DNA of 64,000 nucleotides, from assembly GCA_002067895.1 (NCBI GenBank), contig MVRE01000022.1, positions 18,204-82,203 of the forward strand. The letters are read 5' to 3'. Position numbers and translations under genes: made by a program. The first letter of the stretch is position 1; each line of letters opens with the position of its first letter. The notes under the pieces were generated by a model. That model ran no database searches. It was not told where the DNA came from and worked only from the letters and a program-made list of their open reading frames with translations. Below, in pieces: positions 16,535 to 25,990 of the stretch. The DNA is from Methanoregula sp. PtaU1.Bin051 (GTDB taxonomy: Archaea > Halobacteriota > Methanomicrobia > Methanomicrobiales > Methanospirillaceae).

Positions 16535-17281
16535 ATGAAAAACGTTGGAACTGATTTCATCCAAGGAACAAGGTATCCGGATTATTCAACATTTGACAGT
16601 ATCCTGGGAATTCCCGAACCTTCTTCCGAGCTGCCGGTTCCGGAAGGGGCAACGGTCATCAGGCTCCCAAGTCCGGGACGCATAAAGGTGCCTGATGTGC
16701 CCATCCGGAAGGCCATCGAGAACTGGGAGCCCGTGACATACTTTTCACGCTCATCCATCACACTCAAGGACCTCTCGTTCCTCCTCTGGTGCATGCAGGG
16801 TGTCAGGAAGACGGGACCTGAACAGCCCCAGATCCGGAATACCCCCTCGAGCGGGCTCCGGTACCCGCTGGAGATCTATTTTGTTGCCGGTGAAGTTGAT
16901 ACCCTCGAGACCGGACTCTACCGGTATCTCCCACGGTCGCACAGTATCGTTATCGAACGTTTAGGTTCTGACCTGCCCTTTGCCATGGGAGACGCAAGCA
17001 TGAACTTCAAGATAGTCACACGGGCAGCAGTAACATTCCTTCTGGTCGGTGTGCCGTATCGCTCTGTCTGGACATTGGGAAACAGGGGATACCGGAGTGT
17101 GCTGATCGAGGCAGGGCATACCTGCCAAGCACTCATCATGGCCTCAGCCTGTATCGGGTACCAGGTACAACCATCGGATCTCTTCAACGATGAGAGGATA
17201 CTGCAGGTCGCAAACCTTGATCCTGAAACACAATGGCCGGTCTATATCGCGGCTGTAGGGAGAGTAGAGAGGAATCTCTAA
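16535..17281 (+). CDS. SagB-type nitroreductase-family protein
   Basis: A 248-residue flavin-dependent oxidoreductase of the SagB/ThcOx branch. Motifs include FSRSSITLKDLSFLLWCMQG, TPSSGLRYPLEIYFVAGEV (the P-S-x-G-x-R...E FMN-binding block), GLYRY and IEAGHTCQALIMAS. SagB proteins dehydrogenate azolines in peptide natural products, but no cyclodehydratase or precursor peptide lies nearby, and stand-alone archaeal copies are of unknown role. It has its own promoter region and sits between fwd and fdhD; a link to cofactor or formate metabolism is inference. Confidence 0.8.
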   Translation: MKNVGTDFIQGTRYPDYSTFDSILGIPEPSSELPVPEGATVIRLPSPGRIKVPDVPIRKAIENWEPVTYFSRSSITLKDLSFLLWCMQGVRKTGPEQPQIRNTPSSGLRYPLEIYFVAGEVDTLETGLYRYLPRSHSIVIERLGSDLPFAMGDASMNFKIVTRAAVTFLLVGVPYRSVWTLGNRGYRSVLIEAGHTCQALIMASACIGYQVQPSDLFNDERILQVANLDPETQWPVYIAAVGRVERNL

Positions 17282-17357
17282 CGGGCGGAACCGGTCTACT
17301 GGGCTATTCATTCACCGGATCTCCGTTCAGATTATTACGGGACTTAGGAATGGCACT

Positions 17358-18185
17358 ATGAAACAGGAAAAGATCCATAAAAAGAAAAACTCAAAAAAAA
17401 CAAAAGAACCGTCACAACCCCCCCTAATCTATCGTAGTCTGCCCTGTACCCATGTTGACGGAAATCGCTTTGAGCAGGGTTTACAGGATGTTATCGAAGA
17501 GATGCCAATTGCCCTCTTCATCAATGGCCGCCATTCGACGACACTGATGGTGAGCCCCATCAGGCTGGAAGACTTTGTTACCGGCTACCTGTTCACGGAA
17601 GAACTGATAAAAACAACGAGAGAGATCGAGTCGATCAAGATCGAAAAAAACCGGATCAGCGTAATTACTAAAAATCTCTTCAAGGTGCTTCCGCAAAAAA
17701 AGACCATCCTTTCCGGTTGCGGGGGAAGTACATCCTTTATCGATACGGAAAAACTTCCAAGGATTCACTCAGATTTTTCCATCAGTGCAGCAGCGGTTAC
17801 CGCTTCAATAAACACCCTCCAGGACTCTGATATTTACCGGGCAGCGGGGGGGTTCCACAGGGTTGTCCTGCTTGATTCTCATCGGGAAATCGGCAGAGCT
17901 GAAGATATCGGGCGGCACAATGCGGTCGACCGTATCATCGGCTATGCACTGCGCAACGGTGTCTTTCTGTCACAGACCTTTCTTGTGACATCCGCTCGTA
18001 TATCTTCGGAGATGGTACGCAAGTGCCTGACGGCAAATATCCCGATCATGGTTTCACGTAGTGCGACCAGCACTCTTGCAATAGAAATTGCAGACAGGAC
18101 CGGGATGACCGTAATCGGATTTGCCCGTGACGGGAAAATGGACATTTACTGCCACCCGGAACGGATAACACAGAGCACGAAATAA
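17358..18185 (+). CDS. fdhD: FdhD, sulfur carrier for formate dehydrogenase cofactor
   Basis: A 275-residue protein that transfers sulfur from a cysteine desulfurase to the bis-pyranopterin cofactor before it is inserted into formate dehydrogenase. After a Lys-rich N terminus (1-18) come PIALFINGR, the catalytic loop LSGCGGST with Cys121, AGGFHRVVLL, RAEDIGRHNAVDRIIG and TSARISSEMVRK. Only one cysteine is in the active loop; the second cysteine of the bacterial CxxC is replaced by Ser. Located upstream of both fdh operons. Confidence 0.92.
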   Translation: MKQEKIHKKKNSKKTKEPSQPPLIYRSLPCTHVDGNRFEQGLQDVIEEMPIALFINGRHSTTLMVSPIRLEDFVTGYLFTEELIKTTREIESIKIEKNRISVITKNLFKVLPQKKTILSGCGGSTSFIDTEKLPRIHSDFSISAAAVTASINTLQDSDIYRAAGGFHRVVLLDSHREIGRAEDIGRHNAVDRIIGYALRNGVFLSQTFLVTSARISSEMVRKCLTANIPIMVSRSATSTLAIEIADRTGMTVIGFARDGKMDIYCHPERITQSTK

Positions 18186-18337
18186 TTCAGGGGGCCGTGT
18201 CAGGAGCCCTTGTGATTATACTATGATCCCTCGGTGTTCGTAATCCACGGTTATGAAAAAAGATATTGTATTTTACTTAATCCCCGGTGTTTGATCCCAG
18301 GATCCCTGCCATGAATCGGGTAATGGCGGGATGCCCG

Positions 18338-19552
18338 CTATTTGAGCACCTGGACAGAAATTACGGATCCTTTAAAAAGTTCATCCTGCCCTTCAGGTAC
18401 GGCTGCTATCGCCTCGGCTTCTGCAATATCCCGCAGGCGGCTGCTCCCATTCAACGGATGGAAGACCGGAATTCCTTCCGCTTCTTCAAGCCTGCCGAAG
18501 AAAAAATGGGTCCAGTCTCTCTGGCGTCCCTTAAGATCAGCGGCCAGCTGTGCTTGGATCCGGGGAAGGCCGGGATCTGCATGGCCGGCGAGGGCAAGCA
18601 GGCCGGGCAGCGCGATCTGCAAAAATCCCATCAGGTTCGATGACGGCCCGCCGGGCAGGATGAAGACCGGTTTCTTATCCAGCATCCCGAAACCGACTGC
18701 CTTGCCCGGCCCGATGCGGATCCGGTGGAAATACTGCTGCCACCCGAGACCTTCGAGCACGTTTGCCATGAGGTCGCGGTCACCGGTCCACGCCCCGCCG
18801 CTCGTTATCACGGCATCGGCACCTGCAGAAAGCGTTCTTATCGTGCGTGATATTATATCGAAGTCATCTTGTACAACCGTGATTGATGTCTTCATGTTAT
18901 ACTTTTTGCACCATGCATCGATCGTCATGATGTTGCTGGCATACAGCTTGCCCTCGGAGAGAGGCTCTCCCGGTATTACAATCTCATCGCCGGTGCCGAT
19001 GATGGTGACTGTCGGGTTCTTAAAAACCGGGACCGTGCTGTGGCCGGCAGCAGCGATGAGACCGGTCATCCCCGGCGAGATCTTCCGGCCCTGCTGAAGG
19101 ATGCAGGCACGGCATTCCACGTCTCTCCCCCGGGGCAGGATATTCCTCCCCGGTTCTGCAATATTCATGACAAGTATATCGTTGCCATCCGGTTGTGCAA
19201 ATTCTTCTGACAGGACGGCATCAGCTCCGGATGGGATCCGTGCACCGGTAAGAATCCGTACTGTAGTTCCCGGTTTTACCTCAATATCCTTTTTCCCGCC
19301 CGGTGCAATCTGACCTTCCAGTTTAAGACGCACCGGCATATCCGGTGCGGCACCGGCCACGTCATGAGATACCACCGCATACCCATCCTTCATCGAGGAG
19401 TCTGTCGATGGTGAATCAACAAGTGCAAAGAGATCTGATGCAGTAACACGACCGTTACTCTCGGTAATCGGGATCCTTTCTACTGGAAGAGGCCTGATAT
19501 GTTCGAGAGTTATACTGAGTGCTTCCTTAAGACCGACTGACAGATGTTTCAT
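18338..19552 (-). CDS. moeA: Molybdopterin molybdenumtransferase MoeA
   Basis: A 404-residue MoeA that inserts Mo (or W) into adenylylated molybdopterin. Characteristic blocks: SSMKDGYAV near residue 54, the TGARIPSGADAVL loop, IGTGDEIV, ASNIMTIDAW, ITSGGAWTGDRD and the IGPGKAVGFG...ILPGGPSSN end of the central domain. It faces away from the moeA-fusion gene across a 215-base divergent region. Confidence 0.93.
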   Translation of the reverse strand: MKHLSVGLKEALSITLEHIRPLPVERIPITESNGRVTASDLFALVDSPSTDSSMKDGYAVVSHDVAGAAPDMPVRLKLEGQIAPGGKKDIEVKPGTTVRILTGARIPSGADAVLSEEFAQPDGNDILVMNIAEPGRNILPRGRDVECRACILQQGRKISPGMTGLIAAAGHSTVPVFKNPTVTIIGTGDEIVIPGEPLSEGKLYASNIMTIDAWCKKYNMKTSITVVQDDFDIISRTIRTLSAGADAVITSGGAWTGDRDLMANVLEGLGWQQYFHRIRIGPGKAVGFGMLDKKPVFILPGGPSSNLMGFLQIALPGLLALAGHADPGLPRIQAQLAADLKGRQRDWTHFFFGRLEEAEGIPVFHPLNGSSRLRDIAEAEAIAAVPEGQDELFKGSVISVQVLK

Positions 19553-19767
19553 TCGCGCCTCCCCGGGTTATCCGGACGGGCAGCGCTGAGCAGGTTATAT
19601 CCGCGCTGCAAGGATCTCCGGCTGTGATTTATATTCTTCCGGATCCTGTTGGATGATTCTATTTTCATTAATTGTCGACTTAGGTTAAAAGATAATTGTT
19701 TATCCCAACAGCAACTAAAAGTATGTTCAGCAACGTTGAAAACTGACAGGATCTTTGTGATCGTTCC

Positions 19768-21684
19768 ATGGTTAACCGGTACCTGACCCTGACACCGCTC
19801 GAACAGGCGCTCTCTATCTTGAAATCATCATTTCAGGTACCGGCAGGGCTTGAGGTTGTTCCAATCACCAAGGCAATCGGCCGGGTAATCGCGGTACCAG
19901 TCTATGCAAAATATTCTGTCCCCGAAGCCAGCCTTGCAGCCATGGACGGGATTGCTGTCCGGAGCGCTGATACTATCGGGGCGAGCGACCAGGCACCGGT
20001 CACCCTCGAACGTTTCGTGCGGGTGAACACCGGAAACATCGTCCCTCCGGGATTCGATGCTGTCATCATGATCGAGGATACCTGGGAATCCGGAGACCAG
20101 TTCCAGATCCGGAAATCCGCCCCGCCAAACCAGCATATCCGCCCTGCATGCGAGGATATCCGGGAAGGACAACTCGTGCTCCCGGTCGGCCACCAGGTGC
20201 GGCCATTCGATATCGGGGCGCTTGCAACGTACGGCATCACGCATGTCGAAGTCAGGTCGGTGCGGGTCGGGATCATCCCGACCGGGAGCGAACTTGTGCC
20301 TCTCGGGGTCCGCCCAGCTCCGGGGCAGGTTGTCGAGAGCAACACGATCATGGCGCAGGTATTCTTAAGCTCGATGGGGGCGTGCTGCAGGCGATACCCG
20401 ATCATACGCGACGATCCTGACCTGATTGCACAGGCACTGGAGGAAGCAGTCAGGGATAACGATCTGGTGATCATATCGGCAGGTTCTTCCGCCGGCACCC
20501 GGGATTTCACGGCCGGCGTCATCCGATCCCTGGGCGAACTGCTCTTCCATGGCGTCGCCATCCGTCCCGGGAAGCCGGTGATGCTGGGCAGGATCTCAGG
20601 AAAACCGGTGCTCGGGCTGCCCGGCTATCCCCTCGCAGCCCAGACGGTTCTCCGCGAGTTTGCTGCGCCCCTCCTCGAATCATGGGGATTTGCCCCGGCA
20701 CAACGCTACACGGTCATGACCAGAATTTTCCGGGCGCTTGCCTCCGATCCGGGTTTTGATGATTTTGTGCCGGTCTATGTCGGGAGGGTCGGCACCACCT
20801 GCTGGGGCGTTCCCCAGTCCCGCGGATCCGGTGTCCAGATGGCAACGATCAAGGCAAACGGGTACACGCACGTCCCTGCACCGCTGGAGGGGTACGAGGC
20901 AGACAGCGAGATTGAAGTGATCCTGACCACGGATCCCGCCAGGATCGACCGGACGCTGTTGCTGTCAGGCCTTCTCGACCCCTCTCTCGAAGACCTGGCA
21001 AACCTCGTCCATGAGAAAGGATTATTCCTCCATGCCAGCAGCTTCGGGACAACCGGGGCCCTGCTTGCACTCAGGAAGAAAGCCTGTCATGCAGTACCGG
21101 CCTCCTTCCCTCCCGGCTCCCTGCTGCCGGACTGCCACTTCCTGATGCAGAATATCCCTCCTGAAGGCCTGATTTTCATCCATATTGCGGCAATCAGGAC
21201 GGGGATTGCCTCCCGTAAGGGTATAACGCTCGATACCTTCGATGCAAACCGCTGGGTCAACGCGAAACGGGACAGCACAGCCCGTTTCCTGTTTGACTCG
21301 TTCCTCAGCTCCCATGGACTTGACCCGGGACGGATCAACGGCTATCGAAACGAGGCCGGCAGCCCGGCTGCTGCTGCGAAGGCAGTGGCAAACAGGATTG
21401 CCGATGCAGGAATCTGTACAGCAGGCACAGCCTCCGAAGCGGGTCTTTGCTTTATGGAGATCGGGCAGGAACAGTATGGTCTGGCAGTACATCCGGATCT
21501 GCTCCCGGACCACAAGATCCAATCCCTTATCTCGGTTATCCGCTCATCAGAGTTCCGCCATCTGATCTCGGGATATCCGGGATATGATGTTGCCTCGACC
21601 GGTACGATTCATAAAGTATCCAATGACCGTACGATTGCGGAGGTATCGGGAGAGATCCCGGTACAAGGATCTTCTTCTTTATAA
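19768..21684 (+). CDS. moeA: MoeA fused to a periplasmic-binding-type (PBP-like) domain
   Basis: A 638-residue fusion. Residues 1-~395 are a full MoeA (AMDGIAVRS, NTGNIVPPGFDAVIMIE, PTGSELVP, ESNTIMAQ, ISAGSSAGTRDF, IRPGKPVMLG). Residues ~410-625 match the LysR-substrate/PBP-like domain often attached to one of two archaeal MoeA paralogs, with HASSFGTTGALLALRK and the tail domain DAGICTAGTASEAGL. The domain may sense or hand over a metal oxyanion, but its ligand is unknown. Paired and divergent with the plain MoeA; the two could serve Mo and W separately. An 8-bp palindrome CAACGTTG lies at about 19730. Confidence 0.92.
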   Translation: MVNRYLTLTPLEQALSILKSSFQVPAGLEVVPITKAIGRVIAVPVYAKYSVPEASLAAMDGIAVRSADTIGASDQAPVTLERFVRVNTGNIVPPGFDAVIMIEDTWESGDQFQIRKSAPPNQHIRPACEDIREGQLVLPVGHQVRPFDIGALATYGITHVEVRSVRVGIIPTGSELVPLGVRPAPGQVVESNTIMAQVFLSSMGACCRRYPIIRDDPDLIAQALEEAVRDNDLVIISAGSSAGTRDFTAGVIRSLGELLFHGVAIRPGKPVMLGRISGKPVLGLPGYPLAAQTVLREFAAPLLESWGFAPAQRYTVMTRIFRALASDPGFDDFVPVYVGRVGTTCWGVPQSRGSGVQMATIKANGYTHVPAPLEGYEADSEIEVILTTDPARIDRTLLLSGLLDPSLEDLANLVHEKGLFLHASSFGTTGALLALRKKACHAVPASFPPGSLLPDCHFLMQNIPPEGLIFIHIAAIRTGIASRKGITLDTFDANRWVNAKRDSTARFLFDSFLSSHGLDPGRINGYRNEAGSPAAAAKAVANRIADAGICTAGTASEAGLCFMEIGQEQYGLAVHPDLLPDHKIQSLISVIRSSEFRHLISGYPGYDVASTGTIHKVSNDRTIAEVSGEIPVQGSSSL

Positions 21685-21735
21685 AAAACCCGGTCAAGGA
21701 TCGCGTAGCGGGAAAAAAAGTACTATTGATTGTCT

Positions 21736-22989
21736 TCAACGGTTTGGCATCGGGTTGAAGACGTTCTCGTAGATCATGTCGCTTCCGGTAGCGTTCAACC
21801 GTGCACGCTCGGCCTTCTCCTCGACAAGTGCAAGGAGCGGGAGGTCCATGTTCACGCCGGGGGTGTGGCCGAACATCTTCTCCAGCTCGACCTGCTGGGC
21901 GTGCATGAAGAGCGCGTTGGGGATCTCTGCAGGGCAGATCTCCTCGCACTGGCCGCAGTTGACACAGGAATCTGCTATGTGGGCATACCGGATCAGGTGG
22001 AACATGAAGTTAACCGGCAGTTCGCCGGGCGGGACATATGCCGGGTTCCGGGTCGTGCAATCCACACAGTAGCAGATCGGGCACTGGTCGATGCACTGGT
22101 AGCACTTGATGCAGCGGGCCGTCTCGCTCATGATCTTCCTTAACCGGTCCTTGCCATCGCCAAGTGCAGTAAAGTCGTGCTTGCGCCACTTGTCGGCAAG
22201 CTTGAACATCGCGTTCTCGACCTTGGCCCGGATCTCGAGACCTTTGGGGTTTGCTGCCTCTGTCGCAAGGAGCCCTTTCTTGACTGCTCCATCGAGGAGG
22301 TTCGCACCTTTCTCGCTGCAGACTTCCACAAATGTCGCTTTGCCGGCCCGGGGTCCGATAACGCCCCAGTTGCCGCAGGCAAGGTCAGCTTGCCGCGGGA
22401 CCTTCATCTTGCACCGGCGGCAGTTGCTGCGCCGCCCGAAGCCAGCCTCCTCGAGCTCGTCGACGGAGATGCCTTTGTGGCCTCCCTCGTACTCGATGAT
22501 GAACTGGCCCTTGTCGATCTCTTCCTTGTGGACCTTCTCGGGGTCAACACCAAACTTCTCCTTGATCATCTTCCGCGCGAGGACCGGACTGACCGACCCG
22601 CCGCAGTTGACGCCGATCATGATGACGTTGTCGAGGTTGATCTGCTTGCGCTTGGCCAGTTCGTAGAACGCCATCGCGTCGCAGCCCTTGACCGTGACGC
22701 CGATCTTCTTGTCCTGTGCCCCGTTGAGGTACTTCTTGACGAGCTTTGCCATCAGGAGCGTGCCGCAGTGGAGCGAACCGGCAGTCTTTGGAAGCTCCTT
22801 GGGATCGGTAATGACAACTGGGACAGCGTCGTAGAGGTCAGCGCCCTTGGTGACGACGAGTACCGCGTCGACCATCTTGGACTCAAGCGCGTACTTCCAC
22901 AGGGTGGTGACGGCACCGCCGAGCTCTGCCTTCTTCTGGATCTCTGCGTCATTGGTCCATGCGTAGAGCATATCGCCTTTCTTTGACAT
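21736..22989 (-). CDS. fdhB: F420-dependent formate dehydrogenase beta subunit, copy 1
   Basis: A 417-residue FdhB that carries FAD and iron-sulfur clusters and reduces coenzyme F420 with electrons from FdhA. The N-terminal F420-reducing domain has LGGAVTTLWKYAL, VKGCDAM and GVNCGGSVSP; the Cys pair in RRSNCRRCKMKVP follows. The C-terminal region has CIKCYQCIDQCPICYCVDC and CVNCGQCEEICPAE, two [4Fe-4S] sites. ATG 22989 with GGTGG upstream, one base after the fdhA stop; a longer frame to 23019 is rejected since it overlaps fdhA. Confidence 0.95.
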   Translation of the reverse strand: MSKKGDMLYAWTNDAEIQKKAELGGAVTTLWKYALESKMVDAVLVVTKGADLYDAVPVVITDPKELPKTAGSLHCGTLLMAKLVKKYLNGAQDKKIGVTVKGCDAMAFYELAKRKQINLDNVIMIGVNCGGSVSPVLARKMIKEKFGVDPEKVHKEEIDKGQFIIEYEGGHKGISVDELEEAGFGRRSNCRRCKMKVPRQADLACGNWGVIGPRAGKATFVEVCSEKGANLLDGAVKKGLLATEAANPKGLEIRAKVENAMFKLADKWRKHDFTALGDGKDRLRKIMSETARCIKCYQCIDQCPICYCVDCTTRNPAYVPPGELPVNFMFHLIRYAHIADSCVNCGQCEEICPAEIPNALFMHAQQVELEKMFGHTPGVNMDLPLLALVEEKAERARLNATGSDMIYENVFNPMPNR

Positions 22990-22990
22990 T

Positions 22991-25051
22991 TCAGGCCACC
23001 TTCTCAACCTTGACTGCACAGTGTTTCAGCTCCGGCATCTTGGAGAGCGGGTCGAGCGCCGTATTGGTGAGGTTGTTCACACCGTTGGCGAAGTGCATGG
23101 TCATGTACATCACCTTCGGGGCAACGTCGTCCGTCACACGGGCCGTTGTGACAGTCTCGCCGCGGCGGCTCGTGATCTTGACCTTGTCGCCGTGCTTGAC
23201 GCCGAGCTCCTGTGCGTCCTGCGTGTTCATCTGGACATAGGACTCGGGCACGTCGTAGTGCAGGATGGAACAGCGGTCGGTCTGGGTTCTCGTGTGGTAG
23301 TGGAAGATTAAACGCCCGGTCATCATGGTGAACGGGTATTCCTTATCAGCCACTTCCGCGGGCGGGCGGTACTCGAGGCCGAACATGGTCCCTAAGCCAT
23401 CGGCCGCGGAGAACTTCTCGCGGTGGAGGATCGGTGTCCCCGGATGCTCGATGGTCGGGCAGGGCCAGTGGACGGACTCGGGCTTCTCCATCTTCTCGTA
23501 AGTACAGCCGAACATGGACGGCGTGCAGGCCCTCATGTCGTCCCAGACGTCCTTTGCCGTCTTCCAGTCAAAGCCCTTGAGACCCATCTTCTTTGCGAGC
23601 AGAGCGATGATCTCCCAGTCCAGCTTCGCCTCGCCGGGGCCGTCGACCGCCTTCCGGACACGGTTGACCCGCCGCTCGCCGCTCGTGAACGTCCCGTCCT
23701 TCTCGGCAAAGCAGGTGCCGGGCAGGACAACATCCGCGTACTCGCAGCTCTCAGTCCAGAAGATATCCTGCATGACGCAGAAGTCGAGCTTGTCCAGCTG
23801 ACGTTTGACATGATTCGAGTCCGGGTAGGAGACGACCGGGTTCAGCCCCATGAAGTACATCGCCTTGATCGGATCGCCGGCCTGGTTAATCTGCTCGGTC
23901 AGGGTCACGCCATACCAGTCAGGCAGGGATCCCTCCTTTAAGAACCACGCCTTCTCCATCTTGGCACGGTTTTCCGGGACCTCACACTTCTGGTACCCGG
24001 AGTAGACGTTCGGGTACGCTCCCATATCACAGGCGCCCTGCACGTTGTTCTGGCCACGGAGCGGGTTGACACCCGTTCCCTCACGGCCGACATTACCGGT
24101 GATCAACGCAAGGTTACCCATCGAACGGACATTGTCGGTACCGGTGGTCAGCTCGGTGATGCCGAGGCAGTAGATGATGACCGCGTTCTTTGCCTTGGCA
24201 TACTGCCGGGCGAAGTCCTGGACCGTTTCCTGCGGGACACCATGGATATTCGTGGCGTCGGCATACTTTTCAATGGTCTTCTTGAGGTCGTCGAATCCCT
24301 TCGTGCGCTTCTGGATGAACTCCTTGTTCTCGAGCCCTTCCTTGACGATATAATACATTATGTTGTTGGCAAGCGCGATATGGGTGGACGGGTTGAACCG
24401 GATATACTGGTCGGCAAGCCGTGCCGTTGCACTGTACCGCGGGTCGACCACGATGATTTTAATACCCTTCTTCTTGGCCTGCATGACGCGGCGGCCTGCA
24501 AGCGGGTGCGCCTCAACGGCATTGCTGCCCCACATCACGATGAGATCGGAGTTCAGGACGTCCTCGAACGGGTTCGTCGCCGCCCCGGATCCGAAGGAGA
24601 GGGAGAGTCCGGCGACAGAAGGCCCGTGGCAGATACGGGCGCAGTTGTCCACATTGTTGGTCAGAAATCCCACGCGTGCCCACTTCTGCAGGGCGTAGCA
24701 GTCCTCGTTAACGGTACGGCAGGAGGTCTGGAACCCGAGAGCTTTGGGCCCGCCCGCCTTGTAGATCTCCGAAAACTTCTTCACGATCAGGTCAAGTGCT
24801 TCGTCCCACGAAGCTTCGACGAACTTACCATCCTTCTTGATAAGAGGCTTGGTCAGCCGGTCCGGGTTGTGGACGAATTCCCAGCAGCTCGCACCCTTAG
24901 GGCAGAGCTTGCCTTCGTTGATCGGGGTACGCTTGTTTGGCTCGACCCCGACACACTTGCCGTTCTGAACCACGAGGTTCAGCCCGCACCCGACACCGCA
25001 GTACGGGCAGGTGGTGGGTACGTATTTCAGTTCTGTTTTTACATCACTCAT
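22991..25051 (-). CDS. fdhA: Formate dehydrogenase catalytic alpha subunit, copy 1
   Basis: A 686-residue molybdopterin oxidoreductase. Cys15, Cys18, Cys22 and Cys50 form the [4Fe-4S] site; the metal ligand is the Cys of ARICHGPS (about residue 141), so this is a cysteine and not a selenocysteine enzyme. Cofactor blocks include FGSGAATNPFEDV, WGSNAVEAHPLAG, GITELTTGTDNVRS and MTGRLIFHYHTRTQTD. ATG 25051 is chosen because the sequence MSD-K matches the start of copy 2 and GGTGAAC lies just before; an ATG at 25063 is also possible. Intact, unlike copy 2. Confidence 0.95.
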   Translation of the reverse strand: MSDVKTELKYVPTTCPYCGVGCGLNLVVQNGKCVGVEPNKRTPINEGKLCPKGASCWEFVHNPDRLTKPLIKKDGKFVEASWDEALDLIVKKFSEIYKAGGPKALGFQTSCRTVNEDCYALQKWARVGFLTNNVDNCARICHGPSVAGLSLSFGSGAATNPFEDVLNSDLIVMWGSNAVEAHPLAGRRVMQAKKKGIKIIVVDPRYSATARLADQYIRFNPSTHIALANNIMYYIVKEGLENKEFIQKRTKGFDDLKKTIEKYADATNIHGVPQETVQDFARQYAKAKNAVIIYCLGITELTTGTDNVRSMGNLALITGNVGREGTGVNPLRGQNNVQGACDMGAYPNVYSGYQKCEVPENRAKMEKAWFLKEGSLPDWYGVTLTEQINQAGDPIKAMYFMGLNPVVSYPDSNHVKRQLDKLDFCVMQDIFWTESCEYADVVLPGTCFAEKDGTFTSGERRVNRVRKAVDGPGEAKLDWEIIALLAKKMGLKGFDWKTAKDVWDDMRACTPSMFGCTYEKMEKPESVHWPCPTIEHPGTPILHREKFSAADGLGTMFGLEYRPPAEVADKEYPFTMMTGRLIFHYHTRTQTDRCSILHYDVPESYVQMNTQDAQELGVKHGDKVKITSRRGETVTTARVTDDVAPKVMYMTMHFANGVNNLTNTALDPLSKMPELKHCAVKVEKVA

Positions 25052-25079
25052 CATGTTCACCATTTCAGCAAGATGGTTA

Positions 25080-25108
25080 TAACAAACCGTTAATTTAAGG
25101 ATTTGTTA
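25080..25108 (-). promoter_or_regulatory. Inverted repeat just upstream of fdhA copy 1
   Basis: TAACAAA (25080-25086) and TTTGTTA (25102-25108), perfect 7-bp arms 15 bases apart, lie in the leader of fdhA. A TATA-like CATTATATG on the minus strand (about 25148-25156) would start transcription near 25125, so the repeat lies downstream of the start, a usual repressor position. Confidence 0.4.
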
Positions 25109-25282
25109 AACGAATTAGATTTTGCCAACCTATGTTCATGGTGAAAACATATAATGATTTTGAAGAATAATTGAAAATTGGGGATTAATAGTGGGTTTAT
25201 GAACAATGATTAACATGGCACTCTACCAACCCTTTACCAGAATTCACAGCCAATTTGGTCGCTATACAGCAGGTATTGTACT

Positions 25283-25834
25283 ATGAGGCGTCTCCGGATC
25301 CCCCCTATCTTTGGCGATCTTGTGCTGACGACTTTTTCTGCCTGCGACGGCCTCGTATTCGATCGCCCCCGATCCTGCCCCGCATGTGGCGGTCCCGCAA
25401 CAGGGTACGACAGGAAGAACAGGCACTTTGCAGTCCTTGCGGAACCTGATGCGAGTACGGTAATCAACGTTGTTGTGAAACGGTTCCGGTGCATGGTATG
25501 CGGCAAGGTTTTTTCAGCCGAAGCGCCGTTCTACCCGAATACGCGGATCGGGTCCCCGATCGTGGATCTGTGCAAGACATTCGGGCAGATAATGCCTTCT
25601 TCCCGGGTCTCTGCCAACCTCGCATTCCTTGGAATTACTGTTGACCGTTGGACGGTACGGAACTACGTTCTCAACAACCGGCACAGGACAGTTACGACAA
25701 CTGAATTGTATGGCATCGAATTTCCCCTGTCACTGGTATCCCTGATCGCGCTCGTTGCAAGCGCCGGGGGGAATGATCCCATGGATTCACAGAAAGTTCT
25801 GGAGGCATGCGGTTTCAAATCCCCGGGCGTATAA
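25283..25834 (+). CDS. Zinc-ribbon protein with transposase-like helical region
   Basis: 183 residues. Cys32/Cys35 (CPACGG) and Cys70/Cys73 (CMVCGK) form a zinc ribbon split by a hydrophobic strand; residues 85-135 (NTRIGSPIVDLC...ITVDRWTVRNYVL) resemble the helix-turn-helix that follows zinc ribbons in some archaeal transposase N termini. No DDE catalytic core follows, so it is either a domesticated DNA-binding protein or the relic of an insertion. ATG 25283 overlaps the promoter side of fdh copy 1. Target unknown. Confidence 0.55.
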   Translation: MRRLRIPPIFGDLVLTTFSACDGLVFDRPRSCPACGGPATGYDRKNRHFAVLAEPDASTVINVVVKRFRCMVCGKVFSAEAPFYPNTRIGSPIVDLCKTFGQIMPSSRVSANLAFLGITVDRWTVRNYVLNNRHRTVTTTELYGIEFPLSLVSLIALVASAGGNDPMDSQKVLEACGFKSPGV

Positions 25835-25990
25835 CGCTGGTTTTCAGGCACAATTCATACGGACCATTGAGTGTAAGAGAACGGAGTTCGGTTCCTTTCG
25901 ACCGGGTTTTCCTGATTATCTGAAAATAATGTTAAACCATAGGCGTTACCATTCATAAAATGTTTATCACATGCATCTCAATATCTATGT

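Noticed and set aside
25283..25834. Complete insertion sequence
   Set aside because: No DDE core and no terminal inverted repeats or target duplication found around it.
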